Source: Pseudomonadota bacterium
Lineage (GTDB): Bacteria > Pseudomonadota > Alphaproteobacteria > Rhizobiales > Xanthobacteraceae
Length of the DNA: 16,805 nt
Direction: 5' to 3'
Assembly (NCBI GenBank): GCA_963205465.1
Contig: CAUJKG010000243.1
Coordinates: forward strand, 1-16,805
Below are positions 7,424 to 13,903 of this stretch, one piece after another. Within the stretch, counting starts at the first letter, position 1; each line of letters starts with the position of its first letter. The notes below the pieces were generated by a model. It was not told where the DNA came from and did no database searches. It saw nothing but the letters and a program-made list of their open reading frames with translations. The translations under genes were made by a program, and so were the position numbers.

Positions 7424-7963
7424 ATGCCGAAATTCATCGTCATTCCGCCCGAGAAGATCGCCGAACTGCGCAAGCTCTACGAGGGGACCGACGTTCCCGT
7501 GCGCGATCTCGCGGCGATCTGCGGTCTTGGCGTCACCACGTTTCTCAAGCGCGTGCAGCTTTGGGGCTGGAAGCCGCGCAAGCTGCGCATGCAGGACTAC
7601 GACCGCGCCGCGGCAGCGGAAGTGCAGTCGATCCGCGAGATCGCGGCACCTTCCGTTGCGATCGCCGAAAACGAAACCCTGATTGGCCGCGTGCGCGCGG
7701 CCGTCGAGCGCGAGATCGTCGCCATTGAGGCGGTGCTGTCCCGCGTCGAAGGCGCACGGCTGCGCTCCAGCGACGCCGAACGTGCGGCGCGCACGCTGGC
7801 GACGCTGGTGAAGACCTTGCGCGAAGTCGCGGCCCTCCAGCGCGACGAACAGCCGGAAGACACGGGCGGTGACACAAGCGAAGACGAATTCCGCGATCTC
7901 GACGATTTCCGCAGAGAACTTGCGGAACGGCTTGATCGATTGCGCCGGCAACGCAGCGCTTGA
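7424..7963 (+). CDS. Putative small terminase subunit / DNA-packaging recognition protein
   Basis: 179 residues; the ATG follows an AGGAAG ribosome site at 7415-7420. The N-terminal 55 residues hold a helix-turn-helix-like segment (about 22-48: VRDLAAICGLGVTTFLKRV, then WGWKPRK), fitting a protein that recognises DNA for packaging. The remainder is predicted helical and charged (about 70-175), as expected for an oligomerising terminase small subunit. The position directly before the large terminase supports the call, which rests on context and fold pattern and not on a signature motif. The 3' end overlaps the annotated start of the large terminase by 95 bases. An alternative is an unrelated phage HTH regulator. 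Confidence 0.65.
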   Translation: MPKFIVIPPEKIAELRKLYEGTDVPVRDLAAICGLGVTTFLKRVQLWGWKPRKLRMQDYDRAAAAEVQSIREIAAPSVAIAENETLIGRVRAAVEREIVAIEAVLSRVEGARLRSSDAERAARTLATLVKTLREVAALQRDEQPEDTGGDTSEDEFRDLDDFRRELAERLDRLRRQRSA

Positions 7964-9233
7964 AGAACTGCTCGCGGGTTCCCGCGGATCGTTTCGCGAA
8001 GCCTTGCTCCGCGATTGGGAAATCTGGGCGCGCGAGGATCAGTTGCCGCCGCTTGGCGCGCCGAGAAACTGGCTCATTCTCGGTGGCCGCGGCGCTGGCA
8101 AGACCCGTGCGGGCGCCGAATGGGTGAGGGGGATCGCGCTCGGGCGCAAACGTTTCGGCGAAGCGGCACGGCAGATTGCGCTGGTCGGGGAGACGCTCGC
8201 CGATGTGCGCGAGGTGATGATCGAAGGCGTCTCGGGTTTGCTCCCCGTGCACGCGCGCTGGGAGCGCCCGTTGTGGGAGCCTTCGCGCCGCCGGCTGGAA
8301 TGGCGGAACGGCGCGGTCGCTTATGCCTTTTCCGCCGACGATCCCGAAAGCCTGCGCGGGCCGCAATTCGAGGCGGCCTGGTGCGACGAGCTTTGCAAAT
8401 GGCGTCGCGCGGAAGGCGCCTTCGACATGCTGCAGTTCGGTCTGCGGCTCGGGCGAAATCCGCGTGCGGCGATCACGACCACGCCGCGGCCGACGCCCTT
8501 GCTGCGGCGGCTCCTGGCCGATCCGGGCACAGTGGTGAGCCGCGCGGCGACGCAAGCGAACGCCTTTCAGCTTGCGCCGCAGTTTCTCGAGCAGATGCTC
8601 GCGCGCTACGCCGGCACACGGCTTGGGCGGCAGGAGTTGGACGGCGAACTGATCGAGGCAAGGGCGGACTCGCTGTTTCCGCGCGAGCGCATCGAGCGGG
8701 CGCGGGTCGAGGCGCATCCCTCCCTTGCGCGCATCGTGGTCGCGGTCGATCCGCCGGCCTCGTCGCGCGAAGGCGCGGATGCCTGTGGCATCGTTGCTGC
8801 CGGTGTCGATGATGATGGAAAAGTCTTTGTGCTCGCGGATGAAAGCGCGGGCGGCTTGTCGCCGTTGCAATGGGCAAGCCGCGCGGTCGCGTTGTATCGG
8901 CGGCTTGAGGCGGACCGCATCGTCATCGAGGTGAACCAGGGCGGCGAGATGGCGCGCGCGGTGTTGCAGGAGACAGACGCGAGCGTTCCGGTTTCGGAAG
9001 TACGTGCGACACGCGGCAAAGCGCTGCGCGCGGAGCCGGTGGCCGCGCTCTACGAGCAGGGCCGCGTCGCGCATGTCGGCGCGTTCGCGTTGCTTGAAGA
9101 TGAAATGGCGGATTTCGGCGCGGATGGCTTGAGCCAGGGCCGCTCGCCGGACCGGCTCGATGCGCTGGTCTGGGCGATCACGGCGCTGGTTTTAATGCCG
9201 CGCGAAGCCAGCCCGCGAATGCGCTCTCTCTAA
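7869..9233 (+). CDS. Large terminase subunit (phage DNA-packaging ATPase and nuclease)
   Basis: Motor protein that translocates DNA into the prohead and cuts it. 454 residues from the GTG at 7869. Walker A is GGRGAGKT (72-79), the Walker B/catalytic pair is in AAWCDEL (Asp173-Glu174), and the TTTPRP coupling motif is at 203-208. The RNase H-like nuclease domain shows candidate metal ligands Asp294 (VAVDPPAS), Glu354 (IVIEVNQ) and Asp431 (DRLDALVWAI). All motifs are intact. The GTG start gives an unusually long overlap with the preceding gene; a TTG near 7932 would shorten it, and the first 30-40 residues are not conserved-looking, so the start is uncertain. It resembles the terminases of gene-transfer-agent-like clusters. 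The portal gene follows after 15 bases. Confidence 0.95.
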   Translation: MTQAKTNSAISTISAENLRNGLIDCAGNAALEELLAGSRGSFREALLRDWEIWAREDQLPPLGAPRNWLILGGRGAGKTRAGAEWVRGIALGRKRFGEAARQIALVGETLADVREVMIEGVSGLLPVHARWERPLWEPSRRRLEWRNGAVAYAFSADDPESLRGPQFEAAWCDELCKWRRAEGAFDMLQFGLRLGRNPRAAITTTPRPTPLLRRLLADPGTVVSRAATQANAFQLAPQFLEQMLARYAGTRLGRQELDGELIEARADSLFPRERIERARVEAHPSLARIVVAVDPPASSREGADACGIVAAGVDDDGKVFVLADESAGGLSPLQWASRAVALYRRLEADRIVIEVNQGGEMARAVLQETDASVPVSEVRATRGKALRAEPVAALYEQGRVAHVGAFALLEDEMADFGADGLSQGRSPDRLDALVWAITALVLMPREASPRMRSL

Positions 9234-9248
9234 ATACTGGACTCAGAA

Positions 9249-11027
9249 ATGAATTTTTCATTCCGCGAATTGTTTACGCGGCCCGCATCCGCGCGCGTGC
9301 CAGAAGAAAAAGCGAGCCGCACCGGCGCGCTGGTCGCACTGTTTTCGCAAGGGCGCCCGCGCTGGACGCCGCGCGACTATGCAGCACTCGCGCGCGAGGG
9401 GTACGCGAAGAACCCGATCGCATACCGCAGCGTGCGCATGATCGCGGAAGCGGCGGCGCACGTGCCGCTGCTGCTTTACGAAGGCGCGGAGGAGCATGAC
9501 GAGCATCCGCTCCTCGCGCTCTTGGCCAAGCCCAATCCGCGCCAGACCGGCGCCGATCTGATCGAGCAGATCGCGGGTTATCTGCTGGTTTCCGGCAACG
9601 CCTATCTCGAGCGCGTCGCGATCCTCGACGAAGTGCGCGAGCTGCACGCGCTCAGGCCCGATCGCATGAAGGTGGTGCCGGGCGCGGAAGGCTGGGCGGA
9701 GGCTTACGAATATCGCGCGGGCGGATCGTCCGTGCGCTTCGCGATGAACGAGACGCCCGCGCCGATTTTGCATCTGACGCTGTTCAATCCGCTCGACGAT
9801 CATTACGGCATGTCGCCGCTCGAAGCCGCGCAGGCTTCGCTCGACGTGCACAACGCGGCGAGCGCCTGGAACAAGGCGTTGCTCGACAACGCAGCTAGAC
9901 CTTCCGGCGCGCTGGTTTATTCCGCCGCCGGCGGCAACCTTTCCGACGAGCAGTTCGAGCGGCTGAAGAGCGAACTCGAAGCGCATTATCAGGGCGCAGC
10001 GAATGCCGGCCGCCCGCTGCTCCTGGAAGGCGGGCTCGACTGGAAGGGCCTCAGCCTCTCGCCGAAGGACATGGACTTCGTCGAGGCGAAGCACATCGCC
10101 GCGCGCGAGATCGCGCTCAGCTTCGGCGTGCCGCCGATGCTTCTGGGCATTCCCGGCGACAACACTTATTCGAACTACGCGGAGGCGAACCGCGCGTTTT
10201 ATCGCCAGACCGTGGTGCCGCTGGTCGCGCGTGTTGCGAGCGCGCTGGGGCATTGGCTCGGGGAATTTTTCGGCGGTGGCTTGCGCCTCGTGCCCGACCT
10301 CGACGAAATCCCCGCGCTGAGCCTTGAGCGCGAGGCGCTGTGGAAGCGGCTGGGCGAGGCGTCGTTCCTTACCGACGACGAGAAACGCGCGGCGACCGGC
10401 TACGAGCCGCTGCCGGCTTCTTTTGCTCCTGCATCGCTTGCGACGCTGCTTGCAAAATACGACCCCAACCAGCCGCGCGTGCCTGCGGGCAGCAGCGATG
10501 GCGGGCAGTGGACGAGCGGGGGTGGGCCTGCATCAGGGGATGAAAAACGTGATCAGGAGTCGCTGCCGGAAAATGCGCAAGCAGCGATGAGCAGAACAGA
10601 CTGGAGTAGAGGTCTAACTGGGATAGAAAGAATCGATGGTACGTCAGTAGCGCTCATGAACACGCTGATTGCTTCTGCAGAGACCGCAAGCTTTATGCCT
10701 CAATCTACCCCTCAGTTATACGGAATACTTGTTCATAAATTGTTCGCCAACGCCGTGAGATTGCAAGGTCTTCGAGGGATTGGCTATTTCGACGTAGAAC
10801 AAACATTTGGCGATGTTGAAGATGCTCCCTATGGCGCGCGAGGTAGCATTCGAACCGACGTAGTGCTTCGCAATGATGTTGGCGACATTATCGCGATCTA
10901 TGACGTTAAGACAGGCAACGCTAGGATAACCAACGCAAGAGAACGTGAGTTGCGGTTAAAAACGAGGGTAGGTCCTCGCGTGCCAATAATCGAACTTCAC
11001 ATCGATCGAGAATTTCACTTTAAATAG
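9249..11027 (+). CDS. HK97-family portal protein fused to a C-terminal PD-(D/E)XK nuclease toxin-like domain
   Basis: 592 residues. Residues 1-400 are a normal HK97-type portal (dodecameric DNA channel at the capsid vertex), with typical stretches such as VSGNAYLERV, PILHLTLFNPLDDHYGMSPL and GVPPMLLGIPGDNTYSNYAEA, ending around EKRAATGYEPLP. It then continues through a linker, RVPAGSSDGGQWTSGGG (410-426), into an unrelated domain (about 427-592). That domain has VH at 495-496, FDVE with Glu517, RTDVV with Asp537 and IYDVKTG with Asp552 and Lys554. This is the D-x(14)-(D/E)xK arrangement of restriction-endonuclease-like folds and resembles toxin nucleases of the Tox-REase kind. GC falls from about 70% in the portal part to 40-48% in this domain. 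A putative immunity gene follows. Nuclease activity is predicted, not shown; the portal part is certain. Confidence 0.9.
   Translation: MNFSFRELFTRPASARVPEEKASRTGALVALFSQGRPRWTPRDYAALAREGYAKNPIAYRSVRMIAEAAAHVPLLLYEGAEEHDEHPLLALLAKPNPRQTGADLIEQIAGYLLVSGNAYLERVAILDEVRELHALRPDRMKVVPGAEGWAEAYEYRAGGSSVRFAMNETPAPILHLTLFNPLDDHYGMSPLEAAQASLDVHNAASAWNKALLDNAARPSGALVYSAAGGNLSDEQFERLKSELEAHYQGAANAGRPLLLEGGLDWKGLSLSPKDMDFVEAKHIAAREIALSFGVPPMLLGIPGDNTYSNYAEANRAFYRQTVVPLVARVASALGHWLGEFFGGGLRLVPDLDEIPALSLEREALWKRLGEASFLTDDEKRAATGYEPLPASFAPASLATLLAKYDPNQPRVPAGSSDGGQWTSGGGPASGDEKRDQESLPENAQAAMSRTDWSRGLTGIERIDGTSVALMNTLIASAETASFMPQSTPQLYGILVHKLFANAVRLQGLRGIGYFDVEQTFGDVEDAPYGARGSIRTDVVLRNDVGDIIAIYDVKTGNARITNARERELRLKTRVGPRVPIIELHIDREFHFK
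10251..10526 (+). repeat. Portal C-terminal/linker repeat, copy R1 (inside the portal gene)
   Basis: Encodes residues 335-426 of the portal fusion, from HWLGEFFGG to the GGQWTSGGG linker. The same segment recurs at 12099-12374 (full, 92 codons, no length change) and 13393-13533 (first 47 codons only). Similarity stops abruptly at the end of the linker, where GC falls and the sequences become toxin-specific. Confidence 0.9.
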
Positions 11028-11075
11028 CAGAGTGCGATCACTACTGTTCGTGGCAAATTTGTATGGGAGCCATTG

Positions 11076-11543
11076 ATGTCGATGGAAATTTATGTGCTGT
11101 CGCCGAGACGGCTTGCGTCGATGCGCAAATGGGAAGAAGCCGCGATCGAATTGCTGTTTCCGATAAAATTCCCGGAATCGTTGCCCTTCGACAAGGTACG
11201 AGGATTTCTGCCGGTTAGCTGGAAAGATCGGAATACGGGTTTTGAATGTGATCAGTGGACTGTCGAGGACATTCAGGAAACATATAAAGACCTGAAAATT
11301 GATCATGGCCTTACGTGTGCGCTCGCTTTCCGGTGGGGATCGGATTTCAATGAGTTAGTTTCTGCCTTACAAGCCGCTGCCGCCTATGCGGTTGCGACAG
11401 ATGGTATGGTGTTCGATTGTGAAGCAGGAGAAATCTACAGCGCTGCCCACGCAGTAAAGATCGCTCGCGAAACCGAGGCTGCGCTACCGCAAGCCGAGCT
11501 TATGATGCAGCAGGCATTAAAAGAGTTTGGTGCAAAGAAATAG
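11076..11543 (+). CDS. Putative immunity protein for the portal-fused nuclease
   Basis: 155 residues from the ATG at 11076, preceded by GGGAG at 11065-11069 with six-base spacing; a TTG lies one codon earlier but is less likely. No signal peptide or membrane segment, so it should be cytoplasmic. It is clearly homologous to the product of 12885-13325, sharing MSME(I/L)YV(L/I)SP, GFECD.W, LAFRWG, AYA.AT.G and GEI(Y/F)S. Each of these genes lies just downstream of one of two homologous nuclease domains, which is the arrangement of toxin-immunity pairs. I do not recognise the family by name. The immunity role is inferred from position and pairing. Composition is AT-richer than the head genes around it. 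Confidence 0.75.
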   Translation: MSMEIYVLSPRRLASMRKWEEAAIELLFPIKFPESLPFDKVRGFLPVSWKDRNTGFECDQWTVEDIQETYKDLKIDHGLTCALAFRWGSDFNELVSALQAAAAYAVATDGMVFDCEAGEIYSAAHAVKIARETEAALPQAELMMQQALKEFGAKK

Positions 11544-11585
11544 TGAAATGGCTTGCAGTCGCAACGGCGTTTGGGAATAACTTCA

Positions 11586-12085
11586 ATGCGAAAGCGAGTT
11601 CATTTCGACAAGTTCTGGGGCAATGGCTGGCCCGACCTGACAGAGCTTCAGCCTTACTTTCTGGCTCCGGCCGGCCAACAATGGTTCGGCGCTGGAGGAA
11701 ACGATGGCGCCAGTCTTAGCCTGGAGGGTGTGGACAATACCGAGCACTTGCTGCCAGGCGAGGGGCGTGTGGTGATCGATTTGATGATGACTGGCGATCC
11801 GCGGTCGGCGTTCTGTTGATTTACTCCAAACTTGGCGGTCTGGGCAGTTTTGCTTTTACCTCGAAAGGGGGCAGTTCCCTGAAGGGCCGGTACACGCGTA
11901 CGCGTCACAACGATCTGATGCCGCTATGGCATTACATTCCGTTCGAAGAGGCGTGGAAAGCAGTAAAGGAGTTTGTTCAAACCGACGGCGCTTTGCCAAA
12001 GAGTATCGAATGGATTTCAAACAAGAATTTGGATGAAGATACGTTTCCCGTGCCTCACGACGAACGATTCCTGCACATAAAATAG
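11586..12085 (+). pseudogene. Imm1-like immunity gene, broken by a frameshift
   Basis: The first part reads from the ATG at 11586 (GGGAA upstream at 11573-11577) as MRKRVHFDKFWGNGW and so on, to a stop at 11817-11819. The second part continues one frame back as GVLLIYSKLGG, through FEEAWKAVKEFVQTDGALP, to the stop at 12085. Joined near 11799-11804 they give one continuous protein resembling the Imm1 family, whose members end with an 'A..AV.EF..T...P..I.W' pattern. The change needed is one missing base; no slippery heptamer is visible, so this is a mutation or a sequencing error more likely than programmed frameshifting. No cognate toxin lies upstream, only 42 bases separating it from the previous immunity gene, so it is an orphan immunity gene. 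Confidence 0.7.
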
Positions 12086-12098
12086 CTTTCGGACCCCG

Positions 12099-12374
12099 CA
12101 CTGGCTCGGCGAGAGCTTCGGCGGCGCGTTGCGCCTCGTGCCCGACTTTGACGAGATTCCCGCGCTGAGCCTGGAACGCGAGGCACTGTGGAAACGGCTC
12201 AGCGAGGCGGCGTTCCTCACCGACGACGAAAAGCGCGCGGCCATCGGCTACGAGCCGATGCCGGCTACTCTCGCGCCTGCATCGCTCGCGGCGCTGCTTG
12301 CGAAATATGACCCCGACCAGCCGCGCGTGCCGGCGGGCAGCAACGACGGCGGGCAGTGGACGAGCGGGGGAGGT
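12099..12374 (+). repeat. Portal C-terminal/linker repeat, copy R2 (head of the orphan cassette)
   Basis: Encodes HWLGESFGGALRLVPDFDE and on to RVPAGSNDGGQWTSGGG, matching portal residues 335-426 without length change. It starts 13 bases after the stop of the Imm1-like gene. GC is about 70% here against about 40% on the toxin side, so the boundary is sharp. Confidence 0.9.
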
Positions 12375-12866
12375 GACAGCGATGCGGGCGAAGCTGATCA
12401 AGAACTGCTGCCAGAAAACGCTATGCCGATTGCGGATATTATATTTGATGGAAATCCTTTTGTTCCCGATCCAAAAACCAATCAGATCACTAATCATCTT
12501 GCAGAAATACTAAGCCGAGTTGTTGACAAAATTGGTGTTGTTTCGGAGGTCATTACTGCACGAGATTATGGCACCCAAGTTCACACGCAATTTGCGCGTG
12601 CGGTGAGGGAGGAAAGAATTTCAGGCATAGGTTTCTTCGATGTTGAGTCGTCTTGGGGCATTGAACCCGATGTTCGATATGGCGCTCGTCTTAGTGTGCG
12701 TACTGACGTTGTCTTACGGAATGAGTCTGGTGATATAATCGCAATTTACGACGTGAAGACAGGCACCACTCCAATGCCTCTAAGCAGAAAACGTGAACTT
12801 CACGAAAAAACCCGAACTGATGATAGCGTACCTATCATTATCCTTCGTGTAGGACGTCTTCGATAG
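12129..12866 (+). CDS. Orphan toxin cassette: portal C-terminal fragment, linker and second PD-(D/E)XK nuclease domain
   Basis: Open from 12081 with TTG at 12129 as the first possible start and no ribosome site, so it is probably not translated by itself. Residues 1-82 are a portal C-terminal piece ending in the RVPAGSNDGGQWTSGGG linker. The rest is a nuclease domain homologous to the one on the portal: YGTQVH, GIGFFDVE, RTDVV with Asp193, and IYDVKTG with Asp208-x-Lys210; the Asp-Asp spacing (15) equals that in the fused domain. Outside this core the two domains differ strongly. The matching immunity homologue follows at 12885. It looks like a silent or displaced tip, usable only if recombined onto the portal. 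The toxin activity is inferred. Confidence 0.8.
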   Translation: MRLVPDFDEIPALSLEREALWKRLSEAAFLTDDEKRAAIGYEPMPATLAPASLAALLAKYDPDQPRVPAGSNDGGQWTSGGGDSDAGEADQELLPENAMPIADIIFDGNPFVPDPKTNQITNHLAEILSRVVDKIGVVSEVITARDYGTQVHTQFARAVREERISGIGFFDVESSWGIEPDVRYGARLSVRTDVVLRNESGDIIAIYDVKTGTTPMPLSRKRELHEKTRTDDSVPIIILRVGRLR

Positions 12867-12884
12867 GCCTAATGAGGAATTTCA

Positions 12885-13325
12885 ATGTCTATGGAGCTCT
12901 ACGTTATTTCGCCTAAGCGTCTTGATACGATTCAAGAATGGCAGAAGGCTATAAATGAATTTCAGTTTTCGATAAAAATTTCGGAAGATGTTGATTTCGA
13001 AAAAACTAGCGGGTTTCTGCCCCTGCTGCTCAATGGAAAGTTGTCAGGTTTTGAGTGCGACCACTGGGCCATCAACGATATTAAAGAGAGCCTTAGCTTT
13101 CACCATATCGCTCTTGATCCTAGTTGGAAGCATGTGCTTGCTTTCCGTTGGGGCGGAAATTTTGATGAGCTGATTTGTGCGACACAAGCAAGTATCGCGT
13201 ACGCTATTGCTACCGGAGGTCTGATTTTCGACCCGCAAGAAGGCGAGATTTTTTCGAACGAAAAATCGCTTCAACTGGCGAAAAATATCGAGAAAGAAGT
13301 TGAGTTTCTTCGATCGCTGCCGTGA
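12885..13325 (+). CDS. Putative immunity protein of the orphan cassette
   Basis: 146 residues; the ATG has a good ribosome site GAGGAA at 12874-12879. It is a diverged homologue of the product of 11076-11543 (MSMELYVISPKRL, SGFECDHW, LAFRWGGNF, FDPQEGEIFS), and lies 18 bases after the orphan nuclease domain. It has no membrane segment or signal peptide. Unlike the cassette's toxin part it has its own proper start, so it could be expressed alone and protect against the matching nuclease. Function is inferred from pairing; the family is not one I can name. Base composition is AT-rich, as in the rest of the cassette. Confidence 0.75.
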   Translation: MSMELYVISPKRLDTIQEWQKAINEFQFSIKISEDVDFEKTSGFLPLLLNGKLSGFECDHWAINDIKESLSFHHIALDPSWKHVLAFRWGGNFDELICATQASIAYAIATGGLIFDPQEGEIFSNEKSLQLAKNIEKEVEFLRSLP

Positions 13326-13555
13326 TTTGCGTCAATGGTCGCTTTGTCATCCGCCACGTCAGCGATCTCGACTATCGCAAGTGTACTAGAGCAACTGGCT
13401 CGGCGAGAGCTTCGGCGGCAATTTGCGCCTCGTGCCCGACCTCGACGAGATCCCCGCGCTGAGCCTGGAACGCGAGGTGCTGTGGAAGCGGCTCAGCGAG
13501 GCGGCGTTCCTCACCGACGATGAGAAGCGCGCGTCGTCGAAAGTCTTGAATTGTA
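13326..13555 (+). other. Remnant region between the orphan cassette and the next head gene
   Basis: No intact gene. Positions 13326-13389 can be read as a short peptide (NGRFVIRHVSDLDYRK), possibly a scrap of a lost gene, but this is weak. The third copy of the portal C-terminal repeat follows (13393-13533), with an in-frame TAG at 13387-13389 just before it. Similarity to the other copies stops at the codon for EKRA, 23 bases before the start of the small gene at 13556. Confidence 0.6.
13393..13533 (+). repeat. Portal C-terminal repeat, copy R3 (truncated, no linker or toxin)
   Basis: Encodes NWLGESFGGNLRLVPDLDE and on to AAFLTDDEKRA, 47 codons matching the first half of R1 and R2. At protein level it is closer to R2 (GESFGG, SEAAFLTDDEKRA) than to the live portal copy R1. 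It lacks a start and is closed upstream by TAG. It probably marks the 3' end of an older portal gene, or a cassette whose tip has been lost. Confidence 0.88.
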
Positions 13556-13738
13556 ATGAGCGATCTCATCCGAACCTTCACGGAGCGCGGCGATCTCGCG
13601 CATCTGGCGCTGTTTCTATGGGCGTCGGCGTCGTCCGCGATGCTGGTGCTGACGCTGCGCGAGTTGTTCGCGGCGAACGCGCGCTTCGACGCCTTCGTAC
13701 GCGAGCTCGCGCGATTTAACCGGCGTATTCGAAAGTAA
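13556..13738 (+). CDS. Small single-pass membrane protein in the head module
   Basis: 60 residues with a central hydrophobic segment (about 15-36, LALFLWASASSAMLVLTLRE) and a basic C-terminus ending RFNRRIRK. The ATG has only a weak upstream ribosome site. It lies between portal and prohead protease, where gene-transfer-agent-like clusters commonly carry a short gene; in RcGTA that position is called g3.5. The correspondence is by position and size, not by proven homology. The codon pattern fits the high-GC head genes and not the toxin cassettes. Function unknown. Confidence 0.7.
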   Translation: MSDLIRTFTERGDLAHLALFLWASASSAMLVLTLRELFAANARFDAFVRELARFNRRIRK

Positions 13739-13740
13739 TG

Positions 13741-13888
13741 CGTCATGCCCGGCCTTGTGCCGGGCATCCACGCCTTCCTTCTCTCCACGCAGCAAAGAAG
13801 TGGATGGCCGGGTCAAGCCCGGCACGCAAGTCGCCTTCAGCCGACTTGAAAGTATTGATGTCGAAGTCGGGTAAACCCGACTTCGATG
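13741..13888. repeat. Cluster of palindromic repeats inside the head module
   Basis: Four hairpins in a row: ATGCCCGGC/GCCGGGCAT (13745-13753 and 13759-13767, loop CTTGT), GCCGGG/CCCGGC (13807-13812 and 13818-13823), CAAGTCG/CGACTTG (13827-13833 and 13842-13848), and TCGAAGTCGGG/CCCGACTTCGA (13861-13871 and 13876-13886, loop TAAA). The first two are the classic Bradyrhizobium-type repeat; the last two share a different stem and may be a second family inserted next to or into it. No T-run follows any of them. Confidence 0.8.
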
Positions 13889-13903
13889 ACGAAGAGGTAT
13901 GTC

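Noticed and set aside
7545..9074. Long open frame on the minus strand opposite the terminase (509 codons)
   Set aside because: Antisense shadow of a high-GC gene: arginine/alanine-rich low-complexity product, no motifs, no ribosome site, and the opposite strand has a clear terminase.
11790..11820. Programmed -1 frameshift joining the two halves of the Imm1-like gene
   Set aside because: No X-XXY-YYZ slippery heptamer or following stem was found; a simple one-base loss near 11801 explains the data.
10251..13533. Transposon or IS element carrying the toxin cassettes
   Set aside because: No transposase or integrase frame, no terminal inverted repeats and no target duplication were seen; the repeats are portal-coding sequence in the same orientation, which favours homologous recombination.
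13741..13888. CRISPR array
   Set aside because: The hairpins differ from each other, have no uniform repeat/spacer length, and match the palindromic intergenic repeat pattern.
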